This document shows positions 59,960 through 64,000 of a DNA stretch of 64,000 nucleotides, one piece after another. The stretch lies in assembly GCA_034437655.1 (NCBI GenBank), contig DAOTTU010000041.1, forward strand, positions 124,001 through 188,000, written 5' to 3'. The notes under the pieces were generated by a model. It worked only from the letters and a program-made list of their open reading frames with translations, was not told the DNA's origin and made no database searches. The DNA is from J027 sp034437655 (GTDB lineage: Bacteria; Chloroflexota; Anaerolineae; Aggregatilineales; J027). The position numbers and the translations under genes were made by a program. Position 1 is the first letter of the stretch. Every line of letters begins with the position of its first letter.

Positions 59960-61168
59960 TTAGTGGTCAAGTTCAGTTTTTAAGATCGCTGGCAGCAGTG
60001 CATAGAATTCAGTGGAGCGCACCACATCTTCCAGCGGCACCCGGTCCAGTACAGTATGTGCGTCTTTTTCATCACCGGGACCAAACCCAATGCTGGGGAT
60101 GCCCTTCTTGCCAGCCCAATAGCAGCCATTGGTTGAAAAGGCCCATGTTCCCGTTTCGGTCGTGTTCCAGCCGAGTGTCTGAATGGTTTTAACACCCGCA
60201 CTGACGAATGGTTCCGTGTTGGCAAAAAACCACGACGGGTAAATTTTGTCTGTCTCCAGCACAAAGCCCGTATAGCTGGGATCATTGTATTTGAGCAGTT
60301 CAACCCGCACATCATCACGCTGACCGACGATAGCCTGCACCTGCGCGATGGCTGCTTCTGGGGTTTCGCCGCCCGTAATACGTCGGTCTACAAACATGGT
60401 CGCTTCGTTGGGCACAGCGTTGATACTGGGGGAGTTGACGTCAATATCGGTCACCGTGATGCGGCCGGGGCCAAGCACTTCGTGGATAGCCAGTTCAGGT
60501 TGCATCTTTTCAATGTGCGCCATAATTGGCAGCAGCTTGTAGATGGCGTTATCACCGAGATAGTTGCTAGCCGCATGGGCACTTTTGCCTTTAGCGACGA
60601 TTTTCATCTCCACGCGGCCGACATGGCCCGTATAGACTTTCATCATGGTCGGTTCACCAATGACCACGAAATCGGGCATAATCCCCTCAGTTTCGACAAA
60701 GGCTTGTGGGGCGCTACCGTCGTTCCATTCTTCCATATTGCCGAAATAGTAGGCCGTGTAGCCGTCTAGCAAGCCAAGGTCACGCGCAATAGCGAGACCG
60801 TACATCATGCCGGGGGTACTGCCTTTTTCGTCACAAGCACCACGCGCATAGAACACACCATCTTCGACTTTACCTTCGAAGGGGTCCCACTCCCATTCGT
60901 CAGGATCACCGATACCTACGGTGTCGAGATGGCTATCATAAAGCAGTTTGCGCGGCCCGTCCCCAATACGACCGATGACGTTGCCCATTTTATCGAACCA
61001 TACGTCATCATAACCAAGTTTACGCATTTCGGCAGCGGCACGTTCACCAACGTCTTTAATGTTGCTGTCCATGCTAGGGATAGCGCACAGTTCGCGCAAA
61101 AACTGGATTAGTGTATCGTGTTGAGCAGATACACGCGATTTAATTTCTTGAATCGTTGTGTCATTCAT
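59960..61168 (-). CDS. ygeY: YgeY-type M20 metallo-hydrolase
   Basis: This 402-residue M20-family hydrolase closely follows E. coli YgeY in pattern: DDVWFDKMGNVIGRIGDGP, LDTVGIGDPDEWEWDPFEG and TWAFSTNGCYWAGKKGIPSIGFGPG. Metal ligands are H80 and D82 in YDSHLDTVG, D113 in GACDEKG, E146/E147 in GNMEEWND and a late His in DEKDAHTVLD. M20 enzymes are two-zinc hydrolases of peptide or amide bonds. YgeY is linked to selenium-dependent and purine catabolic clusters; its exact substrate is unknown. It is 33 nt upstream of the YgeW gene. Confidence 0.9.
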   Translation of the reverse strand: MNDTTIQEIKSRVSAQHDTLIQFLRELCAIPSMDSNIKDVGERAAAEMRKLGYDDVWFDKMGNVIGRIGDGPRKLLYDSHLDTVGIGDPDEWEWDPFEGKVEDGVFYARGACDEKGSTPGMMYGLAIARDLGLLDGYTAYYFGNMEEWNDGSAPQAFVETEGIMPDFVVIGEPTMMKVYTGHVGRVEMKIVAKGKSAHAASNYLGDNAIYKLLPIMAHIEKMQPELAIHEVLGPGRITVTDIDVNSPSINAVPNEATMFVDRRITGGETPEAAIAQVQAIVGQRDDVRVELLKYNDPSYTGFVLETDKIYPSWFFANTEPFVSAGVKTIQTLGWNTTETGTWAFSTNGCYWAGKKGIPSIGFGPGDEKDAHTVLDRVPLEDVVRSTEFYALLPAILKTELDH

Positions 61169-61220
61169 ACCTGATTTTCCACCCTGAGGTGTCTACGGAT
61201 AAAAGTTGTAATGAACCATT

Positions 61221-61886
61221 CTAGCGGAGACTTTGCCAGAATGTGTCGTTGAATTCAACCAGAGAAGGCAAGACCGCATCGGCAATGCTTAACCGTGCGT
61301 CGCCATGCAACGAGGGGTCTGGCACAGCAACACAGGTCATTTCTGCGGCTTTGGCGGCGAGGATACCGCGCATCGAGTCTTCAATCACCAGGCAACGTTG
61401 GGGCGTAACGCCGAGCTTGTCGGCTGTGGTGATATAGACGCCGGGGTGTGGTTTGCCATAAGACTCAAACTCTGCGGAGTGAAACAATTCAAAATAGTCG
61501 GTGATTTCCAAACGCTGAGCTACAGCTTCAATCAATCGCAAGTGAGAAGATGACGCAATCGCCATGCGTATCCCTTTTGCACGCAAAAAATCTAATGTGG
61601 ATATAACCCCGGCTTTGGGCGCACCTTCATGCCCAACGATCTCCATAACACGTTCCAGAATTTGGGTCGTGATCGTTTCCAGTGTCGGCGGTGTTGACCA
61701 GGGATGTTGTGCGTACCAGTATTCGACCACTTTATCGAGGCGTTGCCCCTGGCTCTGAATCACCTGTTCATATGTCAGGTGCAGCCCAACGGTGGCAAAA
61801 ATGGCGATTTCGGCTTGTTGCCAGTAGGGTTCGCTGTCAATCAATACACCGTCCATATCCCAGATAACAGCATCAAATTCAGGCAT
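61221..61886 (-). CDS. HAD-family phosphatase, HxpB/YniC-like
   Basis: This 221-residue HAD hydrolase has the catalytic loop IWDMDGVLIDSEPYWQQAE, motif II ASSSHLRL, motif III Lys in GKPHPGVY and motif IV LVIEDSMRGILAAKAA. The cap has VVEYWYAQHPWSTPP, which resembles E. coli HxpB (hexitol phosphatase B) and the beta-phosphoglucomutase subfamily. It dephosphorylates a small sugar phosphate, precise substrate unknown. Its start overlaps the upstream coiled-coil gene by 8 nt. Confidence 0.9.
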   Translation of the reverse strand: MPEFDAVIWDMDGVLIDSEPYWQQAEIAIFATVGLHLTYEQVIQSQGQRLDKVVEYWYAQHPWSTPPTLETITTQILERVMEIVGHEGAPKAGVISTLDFLRAKGIRMAIASSSHLRLIEAVAQRLEITDYFELFHSAEFESYGKPHPGVYITTADKLGVTPQRCLVIEDSMRGILAAKAAEMTCVAVPDPSLHGDARLSIADAVLPSLVEFNDTFWQSLR

Positions 61887-62517
61887 CGTCGTTGCTTTCC
61901 CATCGTTTCATCACGTCATCAGTACGCATTTCGTCATAGGTTTTCGCCACATCACTGACAAATAACGTCAGGCGTTCAATTTCAACCGTGAGGTCAGCCA
62001 TGTCGCGGTCAGGCTGAACACGTTGCAGCGTTTGCAGCCGGGGTGGGATCTGGCTTTGCTGTTGCAGACCGTCTTCTAGCCGGGTTTTGATACTACGCTG
62101 TCGCTGCTTGAGTGCCACTGTCATGCTTGCCACACCCTGCCGTGAGCGTTTGAGCTGTTTCTCAATAGACTGTAACTCATCTACCAATGTCACCAGTTTT
62201 TCGCCAAGCAACTGCGTTTTGAATAAAATGTCGTTACCCGCAACGGTTGCCGGAAGGGTCGCGCACAGTTCAGCAATCGCGCGTTCTGTTACCAGAACCT
62301 GATCATAATAGGAACGGTAACGCTGGTCAACGTGCCCATGCAAAATATCGCGCACCCGACCGTGACTTATTGAAGCGCGTGGATTGTGGTAGTATACAGC
62401 ACGCAGACGCCGCATTCGGCCCTCAAGGTCGTTGCTGAGCGTCGGCAAGTTCAAGATCATAAATATCTGGTCGAACGCGCTTAACAACCGACGGCGAAAC
62501 CGTTCCCAGAAACGCAT
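61879..62517 (-). CDS. Coiled-coil protein, unknown
   Basis: This 212-residue protein has no membrane segment. A basic N-terminus (MRFWERFRRRLLSAFDQ) is followed by long charged helices (LVTLVDELQSIEKQLKRSRQGVAS, DLTVEIERLTLFVSDVAKTYDEM) with heptad-like spacing. It is the first gene of the 23-gene minus-strand block, divergent from the purine nucleoside phosphorylase gene. I do not recognise a family. Confidence 0.7.
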   Translation of the reverse strand: MRFWERFRRRLLSAFDQIFMILNLPTLSNDLEGRMRRLRAVYYHNPRASISHGRVRDILHGHVDQRYRSYYDQVLVTERAIAELCATLPATVAGNDILFKTQLLGEKLVTLVDELQSIEKQLKRSRQGVASMTVALKQRQRSIKTRLEDGLQQQSQIPPRLQTLQRVQPDRDMADLTVEIERLTLFVSDVAKTYDEMRTDDVMKRWESNDDA

Positions 62518-62608
62518 AGTGGTGGTTACCTTTCATCTCGCGCGGGGTAGGCCAATCCGCTTGTTTTGATGATACACAACGGCGCGATGCATTTTTCGGA
62601 GTGAATTC

Positions 62609-63457
62609 ATGTTTAGCTATGCCGACTATGAACAAACAGCGACTGAAATTCGTGACCGCATCAACATCTCACCCGAAATCGGGATCATCCTGGGGTCCGG
62701 GCTGGCCCCGCTCGCTGACAGTGTTGAGGATGCGGTTATTATACCAAATTCAGAACTCAGTAACTGGCCGCAGTCTACCGTTAAAGGGCACTATGGCCGG
62801 CTGGTGATTGGCCATCTAGAAAACCAGCCTGTGTTGGTGATGCAGGGGCGTTCCCATTTTTATGAGGGCTATACCATGCAACAGGTCACGTTCCCGGTAC
62901 GAGTGATGCAGATGATGGGCATCAACACCCTCATTGTGACGAATGCGGCGGGCGGCGTAAACACCAGCTTTTCAGAAGGCGACTTGATGCTGATTGAAGA
63001 CCATATTAACCTGCTGGGGCACATGGGGCAGAATGCGCTGATTGGTCCCAATGATGAGCGCCTTGGCCCACGTTTCCCGATTTTTACAGTTGCCTACGAC
63101 AAGCGTCTGCGCCAGCGGGCTATCAAAGTGTCGAAGGAACTCGGTATTCCATTGCAACGCGGCGTCTATATGTGTTTGTCTGGTCCGGCGTTTGAAACCC
63201 CCGCCGAAATTCGGATGTTCCGGGCAATGGGGGCAGATGCGGTGGGGATGTCTACGGCGCATGAGGTTACGGTTGCGCGGCATGGTGGGTTGCGGGTGCT
63301 TGGCATTTCGAGCATTACCAACGTCACGATTGACCACCAGGATATTGACCGCAGCGTGAGCCATGAAGAAGTTATTGAAGTCGGCGCGACGATTGTGCCC
63401 CGGCTGGTGAAGCTCTTGAAAGGTATTCTGGCAGATTTACCCGCTTCCGAGGAATAG
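62609..63457 (+). CDS. punA: Purine nucleoside phosphorylase, PNP-I family
   Basis: This 282-residue enzyme splits inosine and guanosine with phosphate, giving the base and ribose-1-phosphate. Motifs are IILGSGLAPLAD, MQGRSHFYEGYTMQQVTFPVRVM, IVTNAAGGVNTSFSEGDLMLIEDHINL, YMCLSGPAFETPAEIRMF with the substrate Glu, GADAVGMSTAHEVTVARH and SITNVTIDHQ. The common trimeric-PNP motif GMSTVPE is GMSTAHE here. GGAG stands 8 nt before the ATG. Its place next to the purine-breakdown block fits a supply of bases. Confidence 0.95.
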   Translation: MFSYADYEQTATEIRDRINISPEIGIILGSGLAPLADSVEDAVIIPNSELSNWPQSTVKGHYGRLVIGHLENQPVLVMQGRSHFYEGYTMQQVTFPVRVMQMMGINTLIVTNAAGGVNTSFSEGDLMLIEDHINLLGHMGQNALIGPNDERLGPRFPIFTVAYDKRLRQRAIKVSKELGIPLQRGVYMCLSGPAFETPAEIRMFRAMGADAVGMSTAHEVTVARHGGLRVLGISSITNVTIDHQDIDRSVSHEEVIEVGATIVPRLVKLLKGILADLPASEE

Positions 63458-63485
63458 TACCCAGTTGCAAGGAGGTTGAAGACAC

Positions 63486-64000
63486 ATGGGTGGATTCATC
63501 TCATTAATCGAAAATCTGGCCCCGGGCATTTACGTGATTGCCGGGTTATTACTGTTGTGGAATATCCGTAGCTGGTTCGTCTCACGCGGGGAACTACGTT
63601 TTGCACAATACGGGCTAGAAAAAGAGCTGGCGCAGCGCCGAGGTGGCCGGGCCGTAACGCTTGTTTTGGTAATGGTAGAATTACTTATTGCAGTGTGGGC
63701 GATTAGTACGCTAGCCGCCCCCACCTGGAGCGATGGCCTGCCAGATACACCGGCTGTGAACATTGCGCAGGACTTCTTCACGGCTACACCGGCCGGAGAT
63801 GGTGAACTGGCGATTGACCCCAACGCACCACCGACCGCCGGCCCGGGGATTCTCGCCACAGCACCGCCGCCGTCAACACCTGTCGGAACTATCGGGCCAA
63901 GCGACCCCCGCCGAGGCTGTGACCCAGACCGTGCCTGGATCCAAATTCCGGGTAATGGGCAGTATGTTTTCGAAGAAATGGACATCATTGGCACGGCTAA
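63486..64000 (+). CDS. Membrane protein with Pro/Thr linker, 3' end outside the window
   Basis: The frame starts at the ATG at 63486 with AAGGAGGT 9 nt upstream and is open to the window edge (171 codons). Two membrane helices (AGLLLLWNI and AVTLVLVMVELLIAVWAIST) flank a charged cytoplasmic loop. A Pro/Ala/Thr-rich linker follows, and then the start of an outer domain with DPRRGCDPDRAWIQIPGNGQ. The layout recalls the stalked proteins at 31158 and 31935, but the domain differs. It is probably co-transcribed with the phosphorylase gene 28 nt upstream. Confidence 0.75.
   Translation, partial: MGGFISLIENLAPGIYVIAGLLLLWNIRSWFVSRGELRFAQYGLEKELAQRRGGRAVTLVLVMVELLIAVWAISTLAAPTWSDGLPDTPAVNIAQDFFTATPAGDGELAIDPNAPPTAGPGILATAPPPSTPVGTIGPSDPRRGCDPDRAWIQIPGNGQYVFEEMDIIGTA

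Overview
The window looks like a chromosomal segment of a Chloroflexota (Anaerolineae-like) bacterium. This is inferred from content, not from a marker gene. The clues are many lipoproteins and membrane-anchored proteins with long Pro/Thr-rich stalks, a single Flp-type pilin, ClpC, an almost complete coenzyme F420 tail-assembly set, a DprE1/DprE2-like pair, and no outer-membrane assembly genes. Coding density is very high. No intergenic gap exceeds 300 bases, and I saw no tRNA, rRNA, CRISPR array, insertion sequence or prophage.

Layout. 1-5.2 kb (+): the 3' part of a YebC-family gene, ruvC-ruvA, a membrane protein and a large receiver/GAF/histidine kinase. 5.2-9.7 kb (-): a lipoprotein, a CrcB/Fluc fluoride channel, a membrane protein, a truncated haemoglobin and a penicillin-acylase-family enzyme. 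9.9-14.1 kb: a secreted beta-propeller-like protein (+), then a second penicillin-acylase paralogue (-). 14.2-20.5 kb (+): a CDF transporter, a membrane protein, a Tat-exported DUF1800/DUF1501 pair, an aldo/keto reductase and a HEAT-repeat protein. 20.5-26.7 kb (-): DprE2-like and DprE1-like oxidoreductases, a C39-like peptidase with TPRs and its membrane partner, BirA and a Flp pilin. 27-36.9 kb, mostly +: MltG-like transglycosylase, an Lrp/AsnC regulator (-), a PpiC-type foldase lipoprotein, two paralogous stalked proteins, ClpC, a small Cys-rich protein and thioredoxin reductase.

62.5-37 kb is one co-directional minus-strand block of 23 genes with no gap above 117 nt. It contains relatives of the E. 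coli ygeW-ygeY-yqeA-ssnA-xdhD-yqeB region, a gene set linked to anaerobic purine/uric acid breakdown: YgeY-type M20 hydrolase, YgeW-type carbamoyltransferase, carbamate kinase, SsnA-type aminohydrolase, an XdhD-type molybdenum hydroxylase whose fused [2Fe-2S] domain has lost seven of its eight cluster cysteines, and XdhC/YqeB. Interleaved are CofC, CofD, CofE, a stand-alone nitroreductase resembling the FbiB C-terminal half, NADPH:F420 oxidoreductase and a luciferase-like F420-dependent oxidoreductase. Two PLP enzymes, two glycosyltransferases, an editing AlaX protein, a HAD phosphatase and an unusual protein made only of six Clp N-terminal repeats complete the block. A purine nucleoside phosphorylase is divergently placed at its upstream edge.

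The main hypothesis is that this is a purine (uric acid/xanthine) degradation module that has become physically joined to F420 biosynthesis. Nucleoside phosphorylase would release bases, the XdhD/SsnA arm would oxidise or deaminate them, and the YgeY/YgeW/carbamate kinase arm would recover ATP from ureido intermediates. The functional link to F420 is inference only.
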